Shown here: positions 26,211 through 34,354 of the stretch, one piece after another | Position numbering within the stretch: position 1 is the stretch's first letter | How the letters are laid out: every line of letters starts with the position of its first letter | Assembly: GCF_018860245.1 (NCBI RefSeq) | Contig: NZ_JAHKPD010000012.1 | Coordinates: forward strand, 248,001-312,000 | Origin: Pseudotamlana agarivorans | GTDB taxonomy: Bacteria > Bacteroidota > Bacteroidia > Flavobacteriales > Flavobacteriaceae | DNA length: 64,000 nt | Reading direction: 5' to 3' | Made by a program: the position numbers and the translations under genes | The notes under the pieces: model-generated | Told to the model about the DNA's origin: nothing | Database searches by the model: none | The model's input: only the letters and a program-made list of their open reading frames with translations

Positions 26211-26831
26211 ATGGAAAAGAGGTTAAAATTAACAGAAGCAGAATGGTTGGTGTTATTGGAGGATGCTTTAAAGGCTGGTGCTAAAATACAAGTTAACCAC
26301 CGATATAGGTATAAAGGTAAAGGCTTAGGTACTTTTCTAACCAATGCTAAGAGTAAGAACAAGTTTGATTTAATGCGAAAAATTGAAAAATTAGGTTTTA
26401 ATTATCGCTTGCATAGTAATGATCCTGAACATTATTTAGAGAAATATATTGGGCAACTTTCCGCTGATGAAAACCCGATTAAACAACGTTATATCACGCG
26501 GTTTAATACTTATGTACAGCCAAAGCATGATCTTTTAAAAAAACGAACCATTAATAAGTTAAACAGTGTTTGGAAAGCTAAATTTGGTGATGAAAGAAAG
26601 TGGAGCAAACCAGATACTATAGACGACAAAATACGAAAATGGAAAAATTACCGCTATGATAAAGTAAAAAACCCTGAAGGTAAATGGTTTGCTTATAGGT
26701 CGAAAATAGGACCTATGTTTGGATGGGTTTACACCAGAAAGCGCAATAAAGATAAAATGAAGTTAATCGCGCATTATTTTAATATGCAGGAATTATTAGA
26801 GCTGGAACAAGAAGGGTTTTTAATGGACTAA
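26211..26831 (+). CDS. Basic protein of unknown function
   Basis: 206 residues from the ATG at 26211 (MEKRLKLTEAEWLVLLEDAL); an upstream ATG at 26151 adds an unconvincing 20 residues. The protein is strongly basic and rich in aromatic residues (RYRYKGKGLGTFLTNAKSK, WKNYRYDKVKNPEGKWFAYR). The layout faintly recalls DNA-binding helicase-associated or AP2-like modules, but no clear match is seen. It overlaps the convergent oxidoreductase by 4 bp. Confidence 0.6.
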   Translation: MEKRLKLTEAEWLVLLEDALKAGAKIQVNHRYRYKGKGLGTFLTNAKSKNKFDLMRKIEKLGFNYRLHSNDPEHYLEKYIGQLSADENPIKQRYITRFNTYVQPKHDLLKKRTINKLNSVWKAKFGDERKWSKPDTIDDKIRKWKNYRYDKVKNPEGKWFAYRSKIGPMFGWVYTRKRNKDKMKLIAHYFNMQELLELEQEGFLMD

Positions 26832-27436
26832 ACTTCTAGTTTATCATGCACTTTTACGTGTTTTCCATTATTCCAAAGGGTTAAAATATCTGTGGCTACT
26901 TGCGCGCCACTTCCAGAAGCTATAGCAAATTGGCTGCGCCACCCTGCTAATGTTCCCGCGACATAAAGTCCTTCCTCGATAAGATGATCGGTGTTTTTTA
27001 ACCAAATACGATCTTTTTCAATAGCTGCTCTTGGGTGTGGAGCAATATAAGACGCTACACCGTCAATAGTCATTAAGTTCGTATAGCCTACTGTGATAAC
27101 CGCTATTTTGGTTTGGTAGGTGTTTTTGTTTGTTGTTATGGTAAAGCCATTTGTAGATTTAGATATTTCTAAAACCTTTTCATGGTCTATTTGGTTAACA
27201 TGGGGGTAGCGTTCTTTTAGTTGCGCCTTCCCGCTTTCTAAAATAGATTCGCCTGTTGTGCCAGGGGTTAATCCTAATACATTATTAAATAAGGCGGTTT
27301 GTAAATGTGATGTTTTTTGGTGCATGATAATTCCAATGGATTTATCTTTTGCAAAAGCTTTGATTTCAGCAGAACCTAAAACCAATGCGCACGACATTCC
27401 TGCAGCGCCACCACCAATAATTAAGGCGTCATACAT
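26828..27436 (-). CDS. Short FAD-dependent oxidoreductase, thioredoxin-reductase-like
   Basis: 202 residues. The FAD motif ALIIGGGAAGMSCAL is at the N-terminus and the second FAD motif GLYVAGTLAGWRSQFAIASGSGAQVA at the C-terminus. The inserted NAD(P)H domain and the CxxC redox pair of thioredoxin reductase (about 310 residues) are absent, so this is an FAD-domain-only protein. Both FAD-binding ends are intact, so it looks like a natural short family and not a truncation. Electron donor and substrate are unknown. It is last in a three-gene unit with MarC. Confidence 0.75.
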   Translation of the reverse strand: MYDALIIGGGAAGMSCALVLGSAEIKAFAKDKSIGIIMHQKTSHLQTALFNNVLGLTPGTTGESILESGKAQLKERYPHVNQIDHEKVLEISKSTNGFTITTNKNTYQTKIAVITVGYTNLMTIDGVASYIAPHPRAAIEKDRIWLKNTDHLIEEGLYVAGTLAGWRSQFAIASGSGAQVATDILTLWNNGKHVKVHDKLEV

Positions 27437-27639
27437 TATTTTCTTCCTTTGGTTTTTTCTTCAATACGCTTAGATGTTCTTAAAATAGCCATCATAACGA
27501 TTACGCAAAGTGAAGCTACTATAGTGATTATGGCAACCATGCTTTCGCCTTCAAAAGGTGCATTAAAGTCTAATTGTGTGCAATTAAAAACTATAAGCGC
27601 AAGGGCTAGTATGCTTAGTATAATGGTGAAAATTTTCAT
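27436..27639 (-). CDS. Small two-helix membrane protein
   Basis: 67 residues with two hydrophobic helices (FTIILSILALALIVFNC and VAIITIVASLCVIVMMAIL) and a basic tail ending KTKGRK. It lies between marC and the oxidoreductase with an 11 bp gap and a 1 bp overlap, which supports it as a real gene in an operon. No function known. Confidence 0.65.
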   Translation of the reverse strand: MKIFTIILSILALALIVFNCTQLDFNAPFEGESMVAIITIVASLCVIVMMAILRTSKRIEEKTKGRK

Positions 27640-27650
27640 CTGTAAAAATA

Positions 27651-28244
27651 TTATATCAGTTCAAACAAGGCTTTAATGTTGTGTGCAAATAACTTTACCG
27701 CAATCGCTAATAAAACCACGCCAAACACTTTTCTAATGATGTTAATGCCGTTCTGTCCAATTAAACGTTCAATTTTGGCCGATGTTTTTAAGACGATAAA
27801 GATAATAATAACATTTAGTAATACCGCAACAATAATATTTTCAGTATTAAACTCTGCTCTCAATGATAGTAAAGTGGTCAAGCTGCCTGGGCCTGCAATT
27901 AAAGGGAAAGCAAGCGGAAAAACAGCAGTGGTCATCGAATCTTGTTCTTCTTGCTTGTAAAGTGTGATGCCTAAAATCATTTCTAAAGCGATAAAAAATA
28001 ATATGAAAGAACCAGCTACTGCAAATGAGTTCACGTCAATTCCAATCAGGTTTAGGATACTTTTTCCTAAGAATAAAAATAGAATTAAAATGACACCCGC
28101 AATAATTGAGGCTTTTTCACTTTGTATATGACCTGCTTTTTTTCTTAAATCGATAACGATTGGAATATTTCCAACAATATCAATTACAGCAAATAAAATC
28201 ATGAATGCCGTAAATATTTCTTTGAAATTGAATTGTAGTTCCAT
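27651..28244 (-). CDS. MarC-family integral membrane protein
   Basis: 197 residues with six hydrophobic segments. IDIVGNIPIVIDL near the start, and FPLAFPLIAGPGSLTTLLSL in the middle, are hallmark MarC stretches. Despite the name the family has no proven role in drug resistance; its activity is unknown. First gene of a likely operon with the two genes that follow on the minus strand. Confidence 0.92.
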   Translation of the reverse strand: MELQFNFKEIFTAFMILFAVIDIVGNIPIVIDLRKKAGHIQSEKASIIAGVILILFLFLGKSILNLIGIDVNSFAVAGSFILFFIALEMILGITLYKQEEQDSMTTAVFPLAFPLIAGPGSLTTLLSLRAEFNTENIIVAVLLNVIIIFIVLKTSAKIERLIGQNGINIIRKVFGVVLLAIAVKLFAHNIKALFELI

Positions 28245-28449
28245 AAGTTTTAAATTGTTAGCGCTATTATAAATGTTCGTTTAATTGTGTATTGTTAAAT
28301 TTGTGTTTTAGGTAAAATTTTTAAATTAAAACTCCCATTTTTAGGGAATTTTGAATTTTCGGCAAAAATATGCCATTATTACCGAATAATCTTAAAAGTT
28401 TCAGATAAACTTTGACTATTTTTGTGCACCATTTTAATCCATGTTTTTT

Positions 28450-29013
28450 ATGTTTCAGTTAGGGAAAACAATCGTTGCAGATGATGTTGTAAAGAAAGAT
28501 TTTTTGTGTAATCTTTCAGCTTGTAAAGGTGCCTGTTGTATTGATGGCGATGCGGGAGCTCCGTTAGAGGCTGATGAAGCTAAAATATTAAATGATATCT
28601 ATCCTAAAGTAAAACCTTTTTTGCGTCAGGAGGGTATTGATGCTATAGAAGCTCAAGGCGCTTATGTTGAAACTGAAGATGGTGATTTGGAAACAACACT
28701 TATTAATGGTGCTGATTGTGCTTACGTTATTTTCGATGAAAAAAAAGTTGCATTATGTGCGATTGAAGAAGCGTATAATCAAGGTGAGATTTCTTGGAAA
28801 AAACCAGTGTCTTGTCATTTGTATCCGGTAAGAGTTCAAGATTACAGTGAGTTTTCTGCTGTGAATTATCATCATTGGCAGATTTGTGATGACGCTTGTA
28901 CTTTGGGGCAAGAATTACAAGTTCCTATATATAAATTCGTAAAAGAAGGATTAATTAGGAAATTTGGAGAAGATTGGTATGCCGAACTAGAGAAGGTTGC
29001 CGAAACTTTATAA
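28450..29013 (+). CDS. DUF3109 family cysteine-cluster protein
   Basis: 187 residues from MFQLGKTIVADDVV; an ATG three codons earlier is possible. The N-terminal FLCNLSACKGACCIDGDAGAPL has a dense Cys motif like that of YkgJ-type zinc or Fe-S proteins, with further Cys in NGADCAYV, VALCAIE, VSCHLYPVR and QICDDACTLG. This is the DUF3109 pattern; biochemical role is not known. The gene is divergent from marC. Confidence 0.88.
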   Translation: MFQLGKTIVADDVVKKDFLCNLSACKGACCIDGDAGAPLEADEAKILNDIYPKVKPFLRQEGIDAIEAQGAYVETEDGDLETTLINGADCAYVIFDEKKVALCAIEEAYNQGEISWKKPVSCHLYPVRVQDYSEFSAVNYHHWQICDDACTLGQELQVPIYKFVKEGLIRKFGEDWYAELEKVAETL

Positions 29014-29481
29014 TAACTTCAAATATCTTGTTGAAAACTTAAAAAACGCCTTTAAAACTAAGGGGTTTAGCTATTAAGACCTAATATTTTTTTGTTAACT
29101 TTTTAATTTTTAAAAAACATTAAACATCTTGTATTCAGTTGTTTAACTGTTTTTTTGTGTAAACTTCTTAAATCTCTTGTGTTTTATTGTTTGTTAAAAA
29201 CTTGTTGAAAAGGTTTCTGGCTTTTCATAAAAACATATCAATCATTTTGCAATCTTTGCTAAACTCAACAATATAAAAATGCATTACTTTTTTTACCAGA
29301 GAATAAACGTGTTGAAAATATATTTTGAGTTCACCGAATACATTTTTTAATACATAATAACTGTTAATATGGGTTACTTTATCCATGAGCCCTAATTAGC
29401 ATGTTAAATGAGATTGTTTTTTATTCGGGATTTTAACAATTGCTATTTTAACTAAATTAATCCAAAACGAGAGCCATAAAC
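29014..29481 (+). promoter_or_regulatory. Long AT-rich leader/control region before nrdB-nrdA
   Basis: 468 bp with no gene. GTTGAAAA occurs three times in the same orientation (29030-29037, 29203-29210, 29310-29317), twice as CTTGTTGAAAA. TTTATCCA near 29380 resembles part of a DnaA box. These may be binding sites tied to replication-linked control of the reductase; unproven. Confidence 0.35.
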
Positions 29482-30756
29482 ATGGAGATTACCCAAATTA
29501 TTAAACGAGATTATGACACAACCCCCTTTGTGTTAGAAAAGATCACTAATGCTATTGAAAAGGCTATGCTATCTGTAAGTCATGGAACTAGAGCAGATGC
29601 CGAGTTAATTTCTAATCAGGTGATTCAAGGTCTTTTGGCAAGAAAAGCTGTAGATGTTCGCTATGTGCCAACAGTAGAACAAGTTCAAGATATTGTTGAA
29701 GATAAGCTCATGAGCAGTGCTTTTCATAACGCAGCAAAGGCTTATATACTTTATCGTGATGAACAAGCTAGAAAACGCCAAACAAATATTTTTGAAAAGC
29801 GTATTAATTTAAAACCTTACGAATATCCAGATTTATACGAGTATGTAAATGCTATAAGACATTCTTACTGGATTCATAGTGAGTTTAATTTTACGAGTGA
29901 TATTCAAGATTTTAAAACAGGGTTAAACACGGCTGAAAAAACGGCAATTAAAAATACCATGTTGGCCATTTCTCAAATTGAAGTTGCTGTTAAAACCTTC
30001 TGGGGTGATATTTATCAAAAAATGCCTAAACCAGAAATAGGGTCGGTAGGGGCTACTTTTTCAGAAAGTGAAGTGCGTCATCACGATGCCTACTCACATT
30101 TATTAGAGATTTTAGGCTTAAACGCAGAGTTTAAATCACTTAAAAAGAAGCCTGTTATTATGCGTCGTGTGCATTATTTAGAAACAGCGCTTAAAAATTC
30201 TAAAAGTGAAAATATTCAAGAATATGCCGAGTCGGTACTCTTGTTCTCTTTGTTTATAGAACATGTTTCTTTATTCTCACAATTTTTAATCATTATGGCA
30301 TTCAATAAACATAAAAATATGCTGAAAGGCATTTCTAATGTGGTTGAAGCGACTTCGAAAGAAGAACAAATTCATGGCGATTTTGGTATTGATATTATAA
30401 ATATAATTAAGAAGGAAAATCCAAAATGGTTTGGAGAGGAATACAATGAAAAAATTCAAATGATCTGCAAAGAAGCTTTTCAAGCCGAAAGCGATATTAT
30501 CGACTGGATTTTTGAAGATGGCGAGTTAGAATTTCTTCCAAAAGCGGTAATTAATGAGTTTATTAAAAACCGATTTAATAATTCCTTGGAAAGTATTGGT
30601 ATAGGTAAGGTGTTTACTGTTGATGATAAATTGATAGCTGAAACCGAATGGTTTGATGATGAAATTATTGGAACCAAACATGGCGATTTCTTCGTGAAAC
30701 GCTCTATCAATTACAGCAAAAGAACAAAAAGTATAACCAGCGACGACCTATTTTAA
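29482..30756 (+). CDS. nrdB: Ribonucleotide reductase small subunit with an N-terminal ATP-cone
   Basis: 424 residues, about 90 longer than a plain NrdB. Residues 1-100 are an ATP-cone (IIKRDYDTTPFVLEKITNAI, VPTVEQVQDIVEDKL, AYILYRDEQARKRQ), the domain that senses ATP/dATP and normally sits on NrdA. The ferritin-like core follows with likely metal ligands Glu167, Glu197, His200, Glu260, Glu295 and His298, and Tyr204 at the usual radical position. The tail DDLF fits the docking peptide to NrdA. This matches the Leeuwenhoekiella blandensis type, where dATP makes inactive NrdB tetramers and a Mn(III)Mn(IV) centre was reported. It is 2 bp from nrdA. Confidence 0.93.
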   Translation: MEITQIIKRDYDTTPFVLEKITNAIEKAMLSVSHGTRADAELISNQVIQGLLARKAVDVRYVPTVEQVQDIVEDKLMSSAFHNAAKAYILYRDEQARKRQTNIFEKRINLKPYEYPDLYEYVNAIRHSYWIHSEFNFTSDIQDFKTGLNTAEKTAIKNTMLAISQIEVAVKTFWGDIYQKMPKPEIGSVGATFSESEVRHHDAYSHLLEILGLNAEFKSLKKKPVIMRRVHYLETALKNSKSENIQEYAESVLLFSLFIEHVSLFSQFLIIMAFNKHKNMLKGISNVVEATSKEEQIHGDFGIDIINIIKKENPKWFGEEYNEKIQMICKEAFQAESDIIDWIFEDGELEFLPKAVINEFIKNRFNNSLESIGIGKVFTVDDKLIAETEWFDDEIIGTKHGDFFVKRSINYSKRTKSITSDDLF

Positions 30757-30758
30757 TT

Positions 30759-32549
30759 ATGAAAGAACAAACGAGCCTTCAAGAAACACAAAACGAAAAA
30801 TCAACTAACTACGATCAATTAGTAAATGCTCGAAAAGAGCAATTAAAAAAAGCGACCCAACTAGAAAGTGAACCAGAATTTAATTGGCTTACTGAAAATA
30901 GTCGAAAATTTTTAGAATCTGGGTACTTAACTGATGGTACTTCCCCTGAAGCACGTATTCGTGAAATAGCAAACCGTGCTGAAGAAATTTTGCAAATTGA
31001 TGGTTATGCCGATAAGTTTTACAAGTATATGGGTGAAGGTTTTTTCTCTTTAGCTTCACCAGTATGGTCTAACTTTGGTAAAAAACGAGGCTTACCAATT
31101 AGTTGTTTTGGTTCTAATATGGCTGATGATATGGGGAATATTTTATACACCCAATCTGAAGTTGGTATGATGTCTAAATTAGGAGGCGGTACCTCAGGTT
31201 ACTTTGGTAATTTACGTCATAGAGGTGCGCCGGTTAAAAATAATGGCGTGTCGTCTGGAGCCGTTCATATCATGCAACTTTTTGAAAAAATGGTCGATGT
31301 GGTTAGTCAAGGTTCTGTTCGAAGAGGTCGTTTTTCTCCATACTTACCAGTTGAACATCCAGATATTAACGAGTTTTTAGAAATTGGTACCGAAGGGAAT
31401 TCCATTCAAGAACTTACTCATGGCGTTTCGGTTACTGATGAGTGGATGCAAGAAATGATAGATGGTGATGTCGATAAACGCTCGATTTGGGCTAAAGTGA
31501 TACAACGTCGTGGTGAAATAGGTTATCCGTATATTTTCTTTAAAGACCACGCTAATAATCAAGCGCCCGATGTTTATAAAGAAAATAACCATAAAATTTT
31601 AGCATCTAATTTATGTACTGAAATTATGCTTCCATCAAATGATCAATGGTCGTTTGTTTGTGTACTTTCATCAGTAAACGTATTGCATTATGATAAATGG
31701 AAAGACACTGATGCTGTTGAAACTATGGTGTATTTCTTAGATGCTATTATTACTGAGTTTGTTGATAAACTTGAAGTATATAGAGATTCCTCTGTTTTAG
31801 AAGATAGACAAACCTTTATGTTTATGGAGCGTGCTTATAACTTTGCAAAAAGTAACCGTGCACTTGGATTAGGTGTTTTAGGCTGGCACTCTTTACTACA
31901 GTCTAAAAGGTTAGGTTTTGATAGTGCTGAAGCTTATGAATTAAATAGTAAAATCTTTAAGTTAATTAAAGAGAAATCGTATAAGGCTTCAGAGGAATTA
32001 GCAAAACTATATGGTGAGCCAGAAGTTTTAAAAGGCTACGGAAGACGAAATGCTACTTTAAATGCTATTGCTCCAACGACTTCTTCAGCATTTATTTTAG
32101 GTCAGGTGTCACAAGGTATTGAGCCAATTTGGTCTAATATTTATGTGAAAGACATCGCTAAAATTAAAACAACCATAAAAAACCCATACCTCGAAGAACT
32201 GTTAGAGGAAAAGGGAAAAAATACGCCAGAAGTATGGCGAAGCATTCGTGATTACGATGGTTCAGTTCAACATTTAGAGTTCTTAAGCGAACATGAACGT
32301 GATGTGTTTAAGACCTATTCTGAAATCGATCAGTTAGCCATAGTATATCAAGCTGCAAACCGCCAAAATCATATTGATCAAGGGCAGTCGGTAAATATTA
32401 TTGTACATCCAGATATGCCAGTAAAAGATATTAATAATATCTATGTTACTGCCTGGAAACTTGGATTAAAATCCTTGTATTACCAACATAGTATGAATGC
32501 AGCACAAAAATTTAAGCAGAAAAAAGAATGTGCGAGTTGTGAAGGATAA
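30759..32549 (+). CDS. nrdA: Ribonucleotide reductase large subunit lacking an ATP-cone
   Basis: 596 residues, much shorter than the ~760 of enteric NrdA because there is no N-terminal ATP-cone; it starts directly in the helical region (EFNWLTENSRKFLESGYL). The catalytic cysteines are visible in PISCFGSN, in SNLCTEIMLPS with its Glu, and in FVCVLSSVN. The C-terminal redox pair is in KKECASCEG. It reduces ribonucleoside diphosphates using the radical generated by NrdB. Overall activity control must therefore come from the cone on NrdB. A strong terminator follows. Confidence 0.95.
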   Translation: MKEQTSLQETQNEKSTNYDQLVNARKEQLKKATQLESEPEFNWLTENSRKFLESGYLTDGTSPEARIREIANRAEEILQIDGYADKFYKYMGEGFFSLASPVWSNFGKKRGLPISCFGSNMADDMGNILYTQSEVGMMSKLGGGTSGYFGNLRHRGAPVKNNGVSSGAVHIMQLFEKMVDVVSQGSVRRGRFSPYLPVEHPDINEFLEIGTEGNSIQELTHGVSVTDEWMQEMIDGDVDKRSIWAKVIQRRGEIGYPYIFFKDHANNQAPDVYKENNHKILASNLCTEIMLPSNDQWSFVCVLSSVNVLHYDKWKDTDAVETMVYFLDAIITEFVDKLEVYRDSSVLEDRQTFMFMERAYNFAKSNRALGLGVLGWHSLLQSKRLGFDSAEAYELNSKIFKLIKEKSYKASEELAKLYGEPEVLKGYGRRNATLNAIAPTTSSAFILGQVSQGIEPIWSNIYVKDIAKIKTTIKNPYLEELLEEKGKNTPEVWRSIRDYDGSVQHLEFLSEHERDVFKTYSEIDQLAIVYQAANRQNHIDQGQSVNIIVHPDMPVKDINNIYVTAWKLGLKSLYYQHSMNAAQKFKQKKECASCEG

Positions 32550-32570
32550 GCACTAAGTGTTCTACATTAC

Positions 32571-32610
32571 AAAAAAAGACGTCCGAAATTTATTTTAGGC
32601 GTCTTTTTTT
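32571..32610 (+). terminator. Terminator of nrdB-nrdA
   Basis: AAAAAAAGACG (32571-32581) pairs with CGTCTTTTTTT (32600-32610). Confidence 0.85.
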
Positions 32611-32677
32611 TGTCGGCAATGTGTTTGTTTATCTTTGGTTGTTATCCTAAAGGCGGTGAATACCCACTAGTTTTAGT

Positions 32678-32848
32678 GGTGTAAGGTTTGGTTATACACG
32701 CGTTCTAAATGATAATGTTGGGATTGGAATTCGTGCTAGTTTTCAGACTTTTTATGATGAATTGAGAAAAGTAACAAGCACGGCAGGAACTGAAACTATA
32801 ACGGCCTATCGTTTTAACTATATGAATAGCTACGGGTTTATGCCATAG
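32678..32848 (+). pseudogene. C-terminal remnant of an outer-membrane barrel protein
   Basis: One frame reads GVRFGYTRVLNDNVGIGIRA, then SFQTFYDELRKV, and ends YRFNYMNSYGFMP before a stop at 32846-32848. Alternating aromatic and glycine-rich strands look like the end of a small beta-barrel. There is no start codon and stops lie directly upstream, so it is a leftover fragment of about 56 residues. Confidence 0.5.
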
Positions 32849-32934
32849 GAAGTTTAGAAGGGTTGTATCACAGGTCTATCACGCTAGTTGTTACTTGATT
32901 ACATTAAAATTTATGGCATTTCTTAAATTTAAAA

Positions 32935-32978
32935 ATAAAAAAAAGGCTCGTATAATTTATACAAGCCTTTTTTTATTT
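32935..32978 (-). terminator. Terminator of the OmpA-like lipoprotein gene
   Basis: On the minus strand GGCTTGTATAA pairs with TTATACGAGCC with one mismatch and is flanked by A and T runs. It starts just after the stop at 32994. Confidence 0.75.
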
Positions 32979-32993
32979 TGTCTTTAGTAACTT

Positions 32994-33824
32994 TTAACTT
33001 TCGTCTGCCATTAAAGCGAAAAATTTATCAATATTTGGAAGAATAATAATACGTGTTCTTCTGTTTTTAGCTCTGTTTTTAGATGTATCATTATCAACTA
33101 AAGGCTGGTAACTACTTCTACCAGAGGCAATCAATTTTTCTGGAGCCACGTTATATTTATCTTGTAGTTTTCTAACAACTGAAGTTGCCCTTAAAACACT
33201 TAAATCCCAGTTATCTGCAATGTTAACGGTGTTTATAGTCCTTGCATCAGTATGTCCTTCAACCATAACGTCTAAGCTTTCTTCAGAGTTGATTACGTCA
33301 GCCAATTTTTGTAATAATGAATCTGCTTTAGAGCTTAATTTATAACTAGCTGTGTTGAAAAGCATATCATCTGCTATTGAAATCATTACGACTGTACCAT
33401 CAATATTTACTCCAAAATCTTCATCATTATTCAAGTCTGAATCACTTATTACCTTATTAAGGTTGTAAGAAACAGCCAAATTCATTGAGTCTTTAAGAGT
33501 TTTGGCTTGACTTAATTTCACAGGATCAACATTTTTTAATGTCTCACGCATTTTAACCTTAGCATCATTTGATATGACAGTTCCGTTTTCTACAACGTCT
33601 AACTTGGTATCATTTTCAGCTTGTAAAGAGGAAATTTTAGAATTATAAGAATTTACGCGTTCTTCAATTTGAGCAAATTTTGCTTCTAAATCTTCTTTTT
33701 CAACTTTCGTTTTTTGTAGTTCGCTTTTTATTTCTCCATTTTCATGTTCTAAAGCAATATATTTCTTTTTAGAAACACATGATAAAGTTAGTACAGCGAG
33801 TAATACAATCGAAATTTTCTTCAT
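32994..33824 (-). CDS. OmpA-family peptidoglycan-associated lipoprotein
   Basis: 276 residues. The lipobox LTLSCVSK puts a lipid on the Cys near residue 16. Residues ~25-75 form a coiled coil (ENGEIKSELQKTKVEKEDL). The C-terminal OmpA domain binds peptidoglycan: MVEGHTDARTI, NWDLSVLRATSVVRKLQDKY, ASGRSSYQPL and KNRAKNRRTRIIIL. It probably tethers the outer membrane to the wall. Monocistronic with its own terminator. Confidence 0.9.
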   Translation of the reverse strand: MKKISIVLLAVLTLSCVSKKKYIALEHENGEIKSELQKTKVEKEDLEAKFAQIEERVNSYNSKISSLQAENDTKLDVVENGTVISNDAKVKMRETLKNVDPVKLSQAKTLKDSMNLAVSYNLNKVISDSDLNNDEDFGVNIDGTVVMISIADDMLFNTASYKLSSKADSLLQKLADVINSEESLDVMVEGHTDARTINTVNIADNWDLSVLRATSVVRKLQDKYNVAPEKLIASGRSSYQPLVDNDTSKNRAKNRRTRIIILPNIDKFFALMADES

Positions 33825-33906
33825 AATTAAAGTTTTAGTTTAATTCCATATACGTGAAAATTCACTGTACGGACTACGAAGTGCTAAAATTACCGATGAA
33901 AAGCTA

Positions 33907-34188
33907 TTATTTGTAGGTGCACAGGTAAGAAGTTTGAGACGATACTTTTACTTGAAATTTCTTGTCTGCGTCAATTTCATAAGCTTCTCCAGCATTAAAA
34001 GTGGCCCATTCTGTGGTATCAGGTAATTTAACAACCATCTGTCCTTCAATAACTCGCATCGTTTCATGTTTAGAGGTAGCAAATTCATATTCTCCAGGAT
34101 TCATTACGCCTAAAGTAGAACTTCCTTTTTCGGTGGTGTAAGCTAAAGATTTTACATTATCGTCAAAATATGCATTATTTGAAATCAT
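33907..34188 (-). CDS. ppnP: Pyrimidine/purine nucleoside phosphorylase, cupin type
   Basis: 93 residues, the usual PpnP (formerly DUF1255) length. Cupin motifs are clear: TLGVMNPGEYEFATSKHETM, VIEGQMVVKLPDTTEW and GEAYEIDADKKFQV, ending SYLCTYK. PpnP cleaves several nucleosides with phosphate to base and ribose-1-phosphate. It lies next to the phosphate-uptake operon, but a terminator separates them. Confidence 0.93.
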   Translation of the reverse strand: MISNNAYFDDNVKSLAYTTEKGSSTLGVMNPGEYEFATSKHETMRVIEGQMVVKLPDTTEWATFNAGEAYEIDADKKFQVKVSSQTSYLCTYK

Positions 34189-34292
34189 AATTTTTTTGTT
34201 TTTTAGTTTTAAACGGTTGTAAAGGTAAAGCGTTTTAATATTTTGAACGAAAATATTGGCTCTTTTTTCATGATTTGTAGGTATGTTAAACC

Positions 34293-34332
34293 AAAAAACA
34301 CCTATGGAAATTGATCGCCATAGGTGTTTTTT
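34293..34332 (-). terminator. Terminator of the porin-Pit operon
   Basis: AAAAAACACCTATGG (34293-34307) and CCATAGGTGTTTTTT (34318-34332) form a perfect 15 bp stem. It is symmetric and follows the Pit stop on the minus strand. Confidence 0.88.
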
Positions 34333-34354
34333 TTATCGAATTAAGAGTTGAAGT

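Noticed and set aside
32641-32848. A functional small outer-membrane gene at this site
   Set aside because: No start codon and in-frame stops upstream; kept only as a remnant.
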